Source of the DNA: Tabrizicola sp. TH137
GTDB taxonomy: Bacteria; Pseudomonadota; Alphaproteobacteria; Rhodobacterales; Rhodobacteraceae
NCBI RefSeq assembly: GCF_002855575.1
Contig: NZ_PKRQ01000003.1
Span: forward strand, 310,001-374,000
Direction of reading: 5' to 3'
DNA length: 64,000 bases
Shown here in pieces: positions 17,222-25,111 of this stretch (position 1 is the stretch's first letter; every line of letters starts with the position of its first letter). The notes beneath the pieces are model-generated. The model did no database searches. It saw only the letters and a list, made by a program, of their open reading frames with translations, and was not told the origin of the DNA. A program made the translations under genes and the position numbers.

Positions 17222-19843
17222 TCAGGCCTTGGCTGCCTTTGGCTTGGCAGCAGCTTTCGGCTTGGCAGCCGCCTTCGGCTTCGCGGCAGCTTTCGGCTTC
17301 GCGGCGGCCTTGGGCGCGGCGGCGGCCTTGGGCGCGGCGGCGGCCTTCGGCTTCGCCGCCTTCTTTCCCCCAGACTTTCCAGCCTTCTCAGCGATCAGGG
17401 CCAGCGCCTCGTCCAGTGTCACCGCCTCGGGCTCCACACCCTTGGGCAGGGTGGCATTCACCTTGGCCCATTTCACGTAAGGCCCGTATTTCCCGGGCAT
17501 CACCTGAACCTCGCCCCCATCGGGATGCGCACCCAGCACCCGCAGCGGGCCGACCGGGGCAGAAGCGCCGCGCCCCCGTGTCGCCTTCTGCGCCAGAACC
17601 TCGACCGCCCGGTTCATCCCGATGGTGAAGACCTCTTCCACATCCGGGATATTGGCATAGACCGGCCCATGTTTCACATAAGGCCCGAACCGCCCGATCC
17701 CCGCCTCCACCAGCACGCCATCCGCCGGATGCGGCCCGATGGGACGCGGCAGGGCCAGCAGTTGCACCGCCCGCTCCAGCGTCATCGACTCGGGGCTCCA
17801 CCCCTTTGGCAGGCTCGCCCGCGGCGGCTTGGGATTGGCCTCGCTCGCCTCGCCCTTCTGCACATAGGGGCCGAAACGGCCCGCCCGCAGGCTGATTGGC
17901 TGGCCATCCGCATCCTGCCCCAGCACCGTGCCATCGCCCGAGATCGCGCCCCCCTCATCCCCGCCGCCGATGGGGCGGGTATAGCGGCAGTCCGGGTAAT
18001 TCCCGCAACCGATGAAGGCCCCGCCCGACCGCGCCGTCTTCAGATGCAGCCGCCCGCTGCCACAGACCGGGCAGGATCGCGGATCGGACCCGTCCGCCCG
18101 CGCCGGGTAAAGATGCGGGGCAAGGAATTCGTCGATCTTGTCCAGCACCTCGCCGATCCGCAGATCGGCCGTCTCGGCAATCGCCGCGCTGAAATCCCGC
18201 CAGAAGCGCGACAGCACCTCCTTGTAATCCCGTTCCCCCGCCGACACGTCGTCAAGCTGCGTTTCCAGATCGGCGGTGAAGTCGAAATCGACATAGCGGC
18301 GGAAGTAATTGGTCAGAAAGGCCGTCACCAGCCGCCCCTTGTCTTCGGGGATCAGGCGGTTCTTGTCCTTGCGCACATATTCGCGGTCCTGGATCGTGCC
18401 GATGATGCTGGCATAGGTGGAGGGGCGGCCGATCCCCAGTTCTTCCATCCGCTTGACCAGCGTCGCCTCTGTATAGCGGGGCGGCGGCTGGGTGAAATGC
18501 TGCTCGGGCGTGACCCCGCTCTTTTCCACCCCTTCGCCCTGCATCACCTGCGGCAGGCGGCCTTCATCCTCATCCTCGTCGTCGCGGCCTTCGTCATAGA
18601 CGGCAAGGAACCCGTCGAACAGCACCACCTGCCCATTGGCCCGCAGCATCACCTCGCCATCCGCCGACCCGACATCGACCGATGTCCGCTCCAGCCGCGC
18701 CGCCGCCATCTGGCTGGCGATGGTCCGCTTCCAGATCAGTTCATAAAGCTTCTTCTGATCCGCCTCGACCAGGCGCAGCTTCTCGGGCCCCGCCGACATG
18801 TCGGTCGGGCGGATGCATTCATGCGCCTCCTGCGCGTTCTTGGCCTTGTTCTTGTACATGCGCGGGCTGTCCGGCACATAGGTCGGCCCGAAGCGGCGCT
18901 TGATCTCGTCCCGCGCGGCCATCACCGCCTCGGGTGCCATGTCGATGCCATCGGTCCGCATATAGGTGATGTGGCCCGCCTCATAGAGACGCTGCGCCGC
19001 GCTCATCGTCGCCTTGGCGCCCATGCCATATTTCCGGCTCGCCTCCTGCTGGAGGGTCGAGGTCATGAAGGGCGGCCAGGGGTTGCGCGTGGCGGGCTTC
19101 GCCTCGACCGATTTCACCGCCAGAGTTCGGGAAGTGACAGCCTTGACCGCCAACTCCGCCGCTTCCGCCGTCGGAATGTCGAATTTTGACAGTTTCTTTC
19201 CGCCCAGAACCGTGAGCGTGGCCTCGAACTCCTGCCCGCGCGGGGTGGTCAGCACGGCCTTCACCGTCCAGTATTCCTGCGCGCGGAAGGCCTCGATCTC
19301 CATCTCGCGTTCGACGATCAGGCGCAGGCAGACGGATTGCACCCGCCCCGCCGATTTCGCCCCCGGCAGTTTGCGCCACAGCACCGGCGACAGGGTGAAG
19401 CCCACCAGATAGTCCAGCGCGCGGCGGGCGAGATAGGCATCGACCAGCGCCTCATCCACCTCGCGCGGTTCCTTCATCGCCTTGGTCACCGCATCCTTGG
19501 TGATGGCGTTGAAGGTCACCCGCGCGACGGTCTTTCCCTTCTTGAGAGAGGAGGCCAGCGCCTCCTTCAGATGCCAGGAAATCGCCTCGCCCTCGCGATC
19601 GGGGTCGGTGGCAAGGATCAGCGTGTCGTCGGATTTGAGCGCCTCTGCAATCGCGCGCACATGTTTCTTCGACTCCGGCGCGACTTCCCATTCCATGCGG
19701 AAATCCTGCTCGGGATCGACGGACCCGTCCTTTGCCGGCAGGTCGCGCACATGGCCGTAAGAGGCCAGCACCGTGAAATCCGAACCCAGGTATTTGTTGA
19801 TCGTCTTCGCCTTGGCCGGACTTTCCACAACGACGACAGCCAT
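17222..19843 (-). CDS. topA: DNA topoisomerase I with Lys/Ala/Pro tail
   Basis: Type IA topoisomerase that relaxes negative supercoils; 873 residues. The Toprim domain begins AVVVVESPAKAKTINKYLG and has the acidic triad in ATDPDREGEAISWHL. The catalytic Tyr is in HITYMRTDGIDM. A Cys4 zinc finger (CPVCGSG, then CGNYPDCRY) is followed by topo C-terminal repeat modules (LRAGRFGPYVQKGE, GIGRFGPYVKHGP, MPGKYGPYVKWA). The last about 45 residues are a low-complexity tail of repeated AAKPKA/AAAPKA units resembling histone H1, expected to bind DNA non-specifically. I start at 19843 since MAVVVVESPAKAK is the family start. The 17229-17390 DNA is correspondingly repetitive. Confidence 0.97.
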   Translation of the reverse strand: MAVVVVESPAKAKTINKYLGSDFTVLASYGHVRDLPAKDGSVDPEQDFRMEWEVAPESKKHVRAIAEALKSDDTLILATDPDREGEAISWHLKEALASSLKKGKTVARVTFNAITKDAVTKAMKEPREVDEALVDAYLARRALDYLVGFTLSPVLWRKLPGAKSAGRVQSVCLRLIVEREMEIEAFRAQEYWTVKAVLTTPRGQEFEATLTVLGGKKLSKFDIPTAEAAELAVKAVTSRTLAVKSVEAKPATRNPWPPFMTSTLQQEASRKYGMGAKATMSAAQRLYEAGHITYMRTDGIDMAPEAVMAARDEIKRRFGPTYVPDSPRMYKNKAKNAQEAHECIRPTDMSAGPEKLRLVEADQKKLYELIWKRTIASQMAAARLERTSVDVGSADGEVMLRANGQVVLFDGFLAVYDEGRDDEDEDEGRLPQVMQGEGVEKSGVTPEQHFTQPPPRYTEATLVKRMEELGIGRPSTYASIIGTIQDREYVRKDKNRLIPEDKGRLVTAFLTNYFRRYVDFDFTADLETQLDDVSAGERDYKEVLSRFWRDFSAAIAETADLRIGEVLDKIDEFLAPHLYPARADGSDPRSCPVCGSGRLHLKTARSGGAFIGCGNYPDCRYTRPIGGGDEGGAISGDGTVLGQDADGQPISLRAGRFGPYVQKGEASEANPKPPRASLPKGWSPESMTLERAVQLLALPRPIGPHPADGVLVEAGIGRFGPYVKHGPVYANIPDVEEVFTIGMNRAVEVLAQKATRGRGASAPVGPLRVLGAHPDGGEVQVMPGKYGPYVKWAKVNATLPKGVEPEAVTLDEALALIAEKAGKSGGKKAAKPKAAAAPKAAAAPKAAAKPKAAAKPKAAAKPKAAAKPKAAKA
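17229..17345 (-). repeat. Coding tandem repeat in topA tail
   Basis: About eight degenerate 12-15-bp units (core GGCTTGGCAGC / GGCTTCGCGGC on the plus strand) encode the repeated A-A-K-P-K and A-A-A-P-K units at the C-terminus of TopA. Unit number is likely to vary between strains through slippage. Confidence 0.75.
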
Positions 19844-19995
19844 CAAAATTCCTTCCAAGAGGCCCCGAACAACAGCGCGGCACCATGTGGGCGAAGCGGC
19901 GCGCTTGTCAATGCAGCCAGATGCCTGGGGTCCGCCCGCCCTTCGACCGCCGTCGCCCCGCACCGCCGCCGCAGGAGGCGCCGCCCGGCTGCCCC

Positions 19996-20060
19996 CACTT
20001 TCTGTCCGGAAATATCCACAGGGGGTGAATGGGCCGCATGGCCCAGAGGGGGCGCGTGCG
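19996..20060 (-). repeat. Dispersed terminator-like element, inverted copy
   Basis: CACTTTCTGTCCGGAAATAT followed by CCACAGGGGGTGAATGGGCC and GCATGGCCCAGAGGGGGCG. It shares the block GGGGGTGAATGGGCCGCATG with the copy at 38949-39002. In the minus orientation it lies downstream of dprA. Confidence 0.65.
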
Positions 20061-20182
20061 CCCCCTAAACGCGGAGCCGGACGCGCGGCACGCGCGGGAG
20101 GCGACAGGAAAGGCCTGCGCGTCCCGCCCGCGGGGCGCGCTCCGCCGGATCACCGCAGGGCAAGGCTCACGCAGTTTGGCCC

Positions 20183-20327
20183 GGCGCAAGGTCAGACCGG
20201 CGCAAGGTCAGACCGGCGCAGGGTCAGGCCGGCGCGGGGTCAGGCCGGCGCGGGGTCAGGCCGGCGCGGGGAAAAAACCGGCCCGGGGTTAGGTCGGCAC
20301 TGGGTCAGACCGGCGCTGGGTCCGGCC
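20183..20327. repeat. Nine-unit 16-bp tandem repeat
   Basis: Units of 16 bp with consensus GGCGCRGGGTCAGRCC begin at 20183, 20199, 20215, 20231, 20247, 20263 (17 bp, with an A-run in place of TCAG), 20280, 20296 and 20312. Units 1 and 2 are identical and units 4 and 5 are identical, which points to recent slippage or duplication. Confidence 0.85.
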
Positions 20328-20474
20328 GGACACCGCTCTCGCCCCCTCCCTCCCCCGCCCGATCCCCCTGACCGAGTCGCCACCCGATCCTCCTGCGCAA
20401 GCCATCGCCCGAGTCGCCACCCGATCCCCCTGCCCAAGCCACTGCCCAAGCCGCCGCCCGATCCCGCACAGCCG

Positions 20475-21617
20475 TCACGCCCGCGACAGCATCCCCCCGG
20501 CCTGACGGCGCACCTGCCCCTCCATCTCCAGCGCCACCAGACCCCGCGCCACGGCTTCTGCCGGAAGGGCGAGGTCGCGAATCAGCTGATCCTCCGCCAC
20601 CGGGCTCGGCCCCAGCCGCGCCAGGATCTGCCCATGCAGCGCGGCCATATCCGCCAGCGGACGGCGCGGCGGCACCGGCCCCGGCAGGCTGTCGATCACC
20701 TCGGCCTCCTCCAGCTTCGCGGGTTCTGGCGCCGTCCCCAGCGCCTCCATCACATCCTCGACATGGCGCACAAGCACCGCCCCATCCCGGATCAGCAGGT
20801 TGCACCCCGCCGCCCGCGCATCGAAGGGATGGCCCGGCACCGCCATCACCTCGCGCCCCATGTCCAGCGCGTCCCGCGCCGTGATCAGCGATCCGGACCG
20901 CGCCGCCGCCTCCACCACGACAACCGCCCGCGCCAGCCCCGCGATGATCCGGTTGCGCAGCGGGAAATGCCGCGCCTGCGGCAGCAATCCCATCGGCTGT
21001 TCCGAAATCAGGCAGCCCGCCTCGGCGATCCGCCCGGCCAGCGCGGCATTCTCTTCGGGATAGACGACATCGACGCCACCGGCCATCACCGCCACCGTTC
21101 CCGTGGGCAAGGCCGCCTCATGCGCCTCGGCATCAATGCCGCGCGCAAGGCCCGACACCACCACCTGCCCTTCTGCACCCAGCCCCTGCGCCAGCCGCCG
21201 CGCCATCCGCAGGCCCAGCGACGACGCGTTCCGCGCCCCGACCATGGCCAGCATCGGCCGCGCCAGTAGCCCCGCATCGCCCCGCAGCCACAGGACCGGC
21301 GGCGCATCCGGCAATCCGGCCAGCAGATCGGGATAGACACCATCGCCCGGCACCACCATCCGCGCCCCGGCCAGCCGCGCCTGCGCCATCTCGTGGCGCG
21401 CCACCTCCACCGGGCAGGGGCTGTACTCCTCCACCCCCGCCGCCCGCGCCACATCGGGCAGCGCGGCAAGGGCCGCGGCCACCGACCCGTGTTCCGCCAC
21501 CAGCCGATGATAGGTCACCGCCCCCACCCGCCGCGACCGGATGAGTCGCAGCCGATCCACGGGATCATCCGCACCCGGGTCGCGGGGCACAGGCGCAGGC
21601 ATCGGAAAATCGCGCAT
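20475..21617 (-). CDS. dprA: DNA-processing protein DprA
   Basis: DprA loads RecA onto incoming single-stranded DNA during natural transformation. The N-terminal SAM-like part (DRLRLIRSRRVGAVTYHRLV) precedes the Rossmann-like core: GDAGLLARPMLAMVGARNAS, then SLGLRMARRLAQGL, VVSGLARGIDAEAHEAAL, VMAGGVDVVYPEENAAL, FPLRNRIIAGLARAVVVVEA and SLITARDALDMGREVMAVPG. All are typical. The final about 60 residues are the winged-helix domain (ILARLGPSPVAEDQLIRDLA). I start at 21617, which has AGAAGG 9 bp upstream; the ATG at 21650 would add 11 residues and cannot be excluded. No other competence gene is nearby. Confidence 0.94.
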   Translation of the reverse strand: MRDFPMPAPVPRDPGADDPVDRLRLIRSRRVGAVTYHRLVAEHGSVAAALAALPDVARAAGVEEYSPCPVEVARHEMAQARLAGARMVVPGDGVYPDLLAGLPDAPPVLWLRGDAGLLARPMLAMVGARNASSLGLRMARRLAQGLGAEGQVVVSGLARGIDAEAHEAALPTGTVAVMAGGVDVVYPEENAALAGRIAEAGCLISEQPMGLLPQARHFPLRNRIIAGLARAVVVVEAAARSGSLITARDALDMGREVMAVPGHPFDARAAGCNLLIRDGAVLVRHVEDVMEALGTAPEPAKLEEAEVIDSLPGPVPPRRPLADMAALHGQILARLGPSPVAEDQLIRDLALPAEAVARGLVALEMEGQVRRQAGGMLSRA

Positions 21618-21755
21618 CGGAACATACCTTCTGTCGTCCACGTCCCTCATTTTGCCCCAGCGAATCTTAAGGCCGGATTAAACGCGGCCAATCGTCGCCA
21701 AGGGACGGATTCCGCCGCCGCCCCGTCGCCTTCGTCATTGAAGCCCGCCGCAAAG

Positions 21756-21765
21756 TTTGATCAAA
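21756..21765. promoter_or_regulatory. Palindrome TTTGATCAAA upstream of gabT
   Basis: Perfect 10-bp palindrome about 50 bp before the gabT start in the divergent dprA/gabT region. It could be an operator; no regulator is identified. Confidence 0.3.
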
Positions 21766-21814
21766 TGCCCGGCAAATCAGGGTCCGCGCCGGACCCCATG
21801 GATGGAGCCTTGCC

Positions 21815-23092
21815 ATGCTGAACGCAGACGTCGCCCGCCGCCGGGATGAAGCCATCTCCCGCGGCGTGGGCATGATGACACAGATCTATGCCGATCGCGC
21901 GCTGAACGCGGAAATCTGGGATATCGAGGGCAACCGCTACATCGACTTCGCCGCCGGCATCGCCGTCGTGAATACCGGCCATTGCCACCCCAAGGTGATG
22001 GCGGCCGTCACCGCCCAGATGGCCAAGTTCACCCATACCTGCCATCAGGTCCTTCCCTATGAGAATTACATCCGCCTTGCCGAACGGCTGAACGCCGCCG
22101 TTCCGGGCGATTTCCAGAAGAAGACGATCTTCGTCACCACCGGGGCCGAGGCCTGCGAAAACGCGGTCAAGATCGCCCGCATCGCCACTGGCCGCAACGC
22201 CGTCATCGCCTTCGGCGGCGGCTTCCATGGCCGGACCTTCATGGGCATGTCCCTGACCGGCAAGGTCGAACCCTACAAGAAGGGCTTCGGCGCGATGATG
22301 CCCGATGTCTTCCACGTCCCCTTCCCGATGGGGCCGCATGGCATCTCGACCGAGGATTCGATGAAGGGCATCGAAAAGCTCTTCAAGGCCGATCTCGATC
22401 CGGCCCGCGTGGCCGCCATCATCTTCGAACCCGTGCAGGGCGAGGGTGGCTTCTACGAGGCCCCCACCGACCTTGTCCGCGCCATCCGCGCGCTCTGCGA
22501 CAAGCACGGCATCGTGATGATCGCCGATGAGGTGCAGACGGGCTTTGCCCGCACCGGCAATCTCTTCGCGATGCAGATGCATGGCGTCGCCGCCGACCTC
22601 ACCACCATGGCCAAGGGCCTTGCGGGCGGCCTGCCGCTCGCCGCCGTCACCGGCAAGGCCGAACTGATGGATGCGGCCAATCCCGGCGGCCTCGGCGGCA
22701 CCTATGCGGGCAACCCGCTGGGCATCGCCGCCTCGCACGCCGTCCTCGACGTGATCGAAGAGGAACAACTCTGCGCCCGTGCCAACGAACTTGGCTCGCG
22801 GCTGAAGCAGCGGCTGGAATCCATCCGCTCCACCACCCCGGAAATCAGCGATATCCGCGGTCCGGGCTTCATGGTGGCGGTGGAATTCGCCAATCCGGGC
22901 AACAAGGAACCCGATGCCGGCTTCACCGGGCGCGTGCGGATGGAGGCGCTGAAGCGCGGCCTGATCCTGCTCACCTGCGGCGTCTATGGCAACGTGATCC
23001 GTTTCCTCGCCCCCATCACCATCCCCGACGCGCATTTCGCCGAAGCGATGGACATCCTCGAAGAGGCCGTGGCCGCAGCGCGCCAAGGCTGA
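21815..23092 (+). CDS. gabT: 4-aminobutyrate aminotransferase
   Basis: A class III PLP aminotransferase that converts 4-aminobutyrate and 2-oxoglutarate to succinate semialdehyde and glutamate; 425 residues. Visible motifs are the PLP phosphate loop TTGAEACENAVKIAR, the aromatic stacking segment GGFHGRTFMGMSLTG, the Glu in FEPVQGEGGFYEAP, the Asp in IVMIADEVQTGFARTGNLFA and the PLP Lys in TTMAKGLAGGLPLAAV. The C-terminal LLTCGVYGNVIRFLAPITIP is typical of GabT rather than ornithine enzymes. GGATGGAG lies 7 bp before the ATG. No gabD is adjacent in the window. Confidence 0.94.
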   Translation: MLNADVARRRDEAISRGVGMMTQIYADRALNAEIWDIEGNRYIDFAAGIAVVNTGHCHPKVMAAVTAQMAKFTHTCHQVLPYENYIRLAERLNAAVPGDFQKKTIFVTTGAEACENAVKIARIATGRNAVIAFGGGFHGRTFMGMSLTGKVEPYKKGFGAMMPDVFHVPFPMGPHGISTEDSMKGIEKLFKADLDPARVAAIIFEPVQGEGGFYEAPTDLVRAIRALCDKHGIVMIADEVQTGFARTGNLFAMQMHGVAADLTTMAKGLAGGLPLAAVTGKAELMDAANPGGLGGTYAGNPLGIAASHAVLDVIEEEQLCARANELGSRLKQRLESIRSTTPEISDIRGPGFMVAVEFANPGNKEPDAGFTGRVRMEALKRGLILLTCGVYGNVIRFLAPITIPDAHFAEAMDILEEAVAAARQG

Positions 23093-23099
23093 TCGCGCA

Positions 23100-23176
23100 G
23101 GGGGGCAGGTCTGCCCCCCGTCGGATCGGTGCAGACGGAAAATGAGCGGGGCCGTTTCTTCTGGAACGGCCCTTTT
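23100..23176 (+). terminator. Two consecutive hairpins after gabT
   Basis: First, GGGGGGCAG (23100-23108) / CTGCCCCCC (23111-23119). Second, GGGCCGTT (23149-23156) / AACGGCCC (23165-23172) followed by TTTT, a classical intrinsic terminator ending 20 bp before bioM. Confidence 0.8.
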
Positions 23177-23196
23177 GCTTGAGTTAATCGCGGAAC

Positions 23197-23934
23197 ATGG
23201 CAGCAGCAGGCGCACAAGGGGAAAGCGGCATCGTCCTTCAGGGGGCGTCCTTCGCCATCCGCGGCATTCCTGTCCTGTCAGACCTGACCCTGACCCTCAC
23301 GGAACCGCGCATCGGCATTCTTGGCCGGAACGGATCGGGCAAGACCACGCTCCTGCGGCTGATGGCGGGGCTGATCACGCCCAGTTCCGGCACCGTCAGG
23401 GTCGAAGGGATCGACCCCGCCCGCGACCGCAAGGCCATGCTGACGCGCCTCGGCATCCTGTTCCAGAACCCCGACCAGCAGATCCTCTTTCCCACCGTGG
23501 CCGAGGAACTCGCCTTCGGCCTGCGCCAGCAAGGCCATGCCGACGCCGAGACAGCCGCCCGCGCGGCCCTCGCCGCCGAAGGCCGCGCGGAGTGGGCCGA
23601 CCGCCCTGTCAGCACCCTGTCGCAGGGGCAAAGGCAATGGCTCTGCCTGCTGGCCGTCCTCCTGATGAAACCCGGCACGATCCTTCTCGACGAACCCTTC
23701 GCCGCGCTCGACCTGCCCACCGCCGCCCGCCTCTCGCGCCGCCTTGCCGCCCTGCCGCAGCGACTGATCACCATCAGCCACGCCCCCGCCGCCCTGTCGG
23801 GCTGCGACCGCCTGCTCTGGCTGGAGGCCGGGCGTCTGCGCCTTGACGGCCCGCCCGATGCGGTGATCCCCGCCTTCACCGCCGAAATGGCAAGACTGGG
23901 AGAGGCCGATGCTGACCCTGACCTCCCCGGTTGA
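23197..23934 (+). CDS. bioM: Biotin ECF transporter ATPase BioM
   Basis: ATPase subunit of the energy-coupling-factor biotin transporter BioMNY; 245 residues. Walker A is GILGRNGSGKTTLLRLMAGL, Q-loop ILFQNPDQQILFPTVAEELAFG with the double Gln typical of ECF ATPases, signature STLSQGQRQWLCLLAVL, Walker B TILLDEPFAALDL and switch His ITISHAPAAL. The end overlaps the bioN start by 26 bp. The ribosome-binding site is weak. It follows a strong terminator, so the bio genes have their own promoter within about 20-90 bp; I see no BioR-type TTATMKATAA box there. Confidence 0.93.
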   Translation: MAAAGAQGESGIVLQGASFAIRGIPVLSDLTLTLTEPRIGILGRNGSGKTTLLRLMAGLITPSSGTVRVEGIDPARDRKAMLTRLGILFQNPDQQILFPTVAEELAFGLRQQGHADAETAARAALAAEGRAEWADRPVSTLSQGQRQWLCLLAVLLMKPGTILLDEPFAALDLPTAARLSRRLAALPQRLITISHAPAALSGCDRLLWLEAGRLRLDGPPDAVIPAFTAEMARLGEADADPDLPG

Positions 23935-24508
23935 CACACCGCTCCACCGCTGGCCCGCGGGCGTGAAACTCGCCGCCCTCTGCCTCTTCACCCTGCTCCT
24001 CTTCCGCCTGTCCGCCCCCCTGCCCCTCGCCGCCATTGCCATGGCGCTCGCGGGCCTCCACCTCGCCTTTGGCCGGGCCTTCGCGGCCGGAGCCCTGCGC
24101 CAGTTGCGCCCGCTCTGGCCTTTCCTGCTGATCCTCGCGCTCTGGCACGGCGTCACCGGCGATCTGTCCGGCGGGGTGGCCATCGCCCTGCGCCTGATCA
24201 CCGCCATGGCCGCCGCCAACCTTGTCACCATGACGACACGGCTGTCTGACATGCTCGCCGTGCTCGACCGCATCACCGCCCCCCTCGCCCGGATCGGCCT
24301 TCCCGCCCGCCGCCTGTCGCTTGCCATCGCGCTCGCCATCCGCTTCATCCCCGTCCTGTCAGAGCGGATCGAGGCGATCCGCAGCGCCTGGTCGGCCCGC
24401 AGCCCCCGCCCACCCGGCTGGCGCATCCTGGTTCCCGCCGCATTGGCGGCGCTGGACGAAGCGGATCATGTCGCCGAAGCCTTGCGCGCCCGGGGCGGCG
24501 CAGGCTAA
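23909..24508 (+). CDS. bioN: Biotin ECF transporter coupling protein BioN
   Basis: A 199-residue EcfT-type transmembrane subunit with about five hydrophobic helices, linking BioM to the substrate-binding BioY. The family's first segment, TPLHRWPAGVKLAALCLFTL, is clear. The ATPase-contacting helices are IGLPARRLSLAIALAIRFIP and ERIEAIRSAWSARSPRPPGW, in which the A-R-S motif (ARSPR) corresponds to the coupling A-R-x motif. It overlaps bioM by 26 bp and is followed by bioY after 28 bp. Confidence 0.92.
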   Translation: MLTLTSPVDTPLHRWPAGVKLAALCLFTLLLFRLSAPLPLAAIAMALAGLHLAFGRAFAAGALRQLRPLWPFLLILALWHGVTGDLSGGVAIALRLITAMAAANLVTMTTRLSDMLAVLDRITAPLARIGLPARRLSLAIALAIRFIPVLSERIEAIRSAWSARSPRPPGWRILVPAALAALDEADHVAEALRARGGAG

Positions 24509-24536
24509 ACCCGCAGGCCAGGATCAGGAGCCCGCC

Positions 24537-25079
24537 ATGGAACGCAGCCTTTCGCATATCGCCCTCTTCGCCGCGCTGATTGCGGTTCTGGGCTTCGTGC
24601 CGCAGATCATGCTGCCATTCGGCGTGCCGATCACCGCGCAATCGCTTGGCATCATGCTCTGCGGCACGGTGCTGGGGGCAAAGCGCGGGGCACTGGCGGT
24701 GTTGCTCTTCCTCGGCCTCGTGGCACTGGGCCTGCCGCTGCTTTCCGGCGGGCGCGGCGGTCTGGGCGTCTTTGCCTCGCCCACCGTCGGCTTCCTGATC
24801 GGCTTCCCCATCGCGGCCTTCGTCGCGGGTCTGGTGACCGAGAAGCTGAAACTCGCCATCCTGCCCGCCGCGGCCATCGCGGCCTTCCTCGGCGGGGTGG
24901 TCACGCTCTATGCCTTCGGCATCCCGGGCCTCGCGCTGATGCTGGGCAAGTCCTTGCCGGAGGCTGCCCTGATGGTCACCGCCTTCCTGCCCGGCGACCT
25001 GATCAAGGTCGTGCTTGCCGCGCTCATCACCCAGGGCATCGCGCGCATGCGCCCCGATGCGCTGCTCTCGCGCGCCTGA
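24537..25079 (+). CDS. bioY: Biotin transporter BioY
   Basis: The substrate-binding membrane component of the biotin transporter, 180 residues with six helices. The family motifs are seen: VPQIMLPFGVPITAQSLGIM, in which the V-P-I-T-A-Q-S/T segment is diagnostic, GAKRGALAVLLFLGLVALGLP with GLPLLSGGRGG, PTVGFLIGFPIAAF and LPGDLIKVVLA. The ATG at 24537 has CAGGAG 7 bp upstream. Last gene of bioMNY; the downstream palindrome at 25082-25111 separates it from the converging thiolase gene. Confidence 0.95.
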   Translation: MERSLSHIALFAALIAVLGFVPQIMLPFGVPITAQSLGIMLCGTVLGAKRGALAVLLFLGLVALGLPLLSGGRGGLGVFASPTVGFLIGFPIAAFVAGLVTEKLKLAILPAAAIAAFLGGVVTLYAFGIPGLALMLGKSLPEAALMVTAFLPGDLIKVVLAALITQGIARMRPDALLSRA

Positions 25080-25081
25080 CC

Positions 25082-25111
25082 CGTAGGATGGGCAATATTG
25101 CCCATCCTACG
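25082..25111. repeat. 30-bp perfect palindrome between bioY and thiolase gene
   Basis: CGTAGGATGGGCAAT (25082-25096) followed directly by its exact complement ATTGCCCATCCTACG (25097-25111). The stop codon of the thiolase gene lies inside it. A related palindrome, GTAGGATGGGCAATCCTGCC and CATCC, is at 31213-31239. Likely a bidirectional terminator or REP-type mobile palindrome. Confidence 0.8.

Larger units (their letters stand above)
19844..20474. other. Repeat-rich spacer between topA and dprA
   Basis: No convincing gene. From the topA side it holds an inverted copy of the terminator-like dispersed element (19996-20060), a 16-bp tandem array (20183-20327), and a second pair of degenerate repeats in which GAGTCGCCACCCGATCC recurs with 37-bp spacing (20374 and 20411). 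Upstream of topA the segment 19844-19900 probably holds its promoter. Confidence 0.6.

Noticed and set aside
20183-20327. Tandem units considered as a CRISPR array
   Set aside because: Units are directly adjacent with no unique spacers and there are no cas genes.
23093-23196. BioR operator or biotin-responsive site before bioM
   Set aside because: No TTATMKATAA-type word is present; only two terminator hairpins and a short leader.
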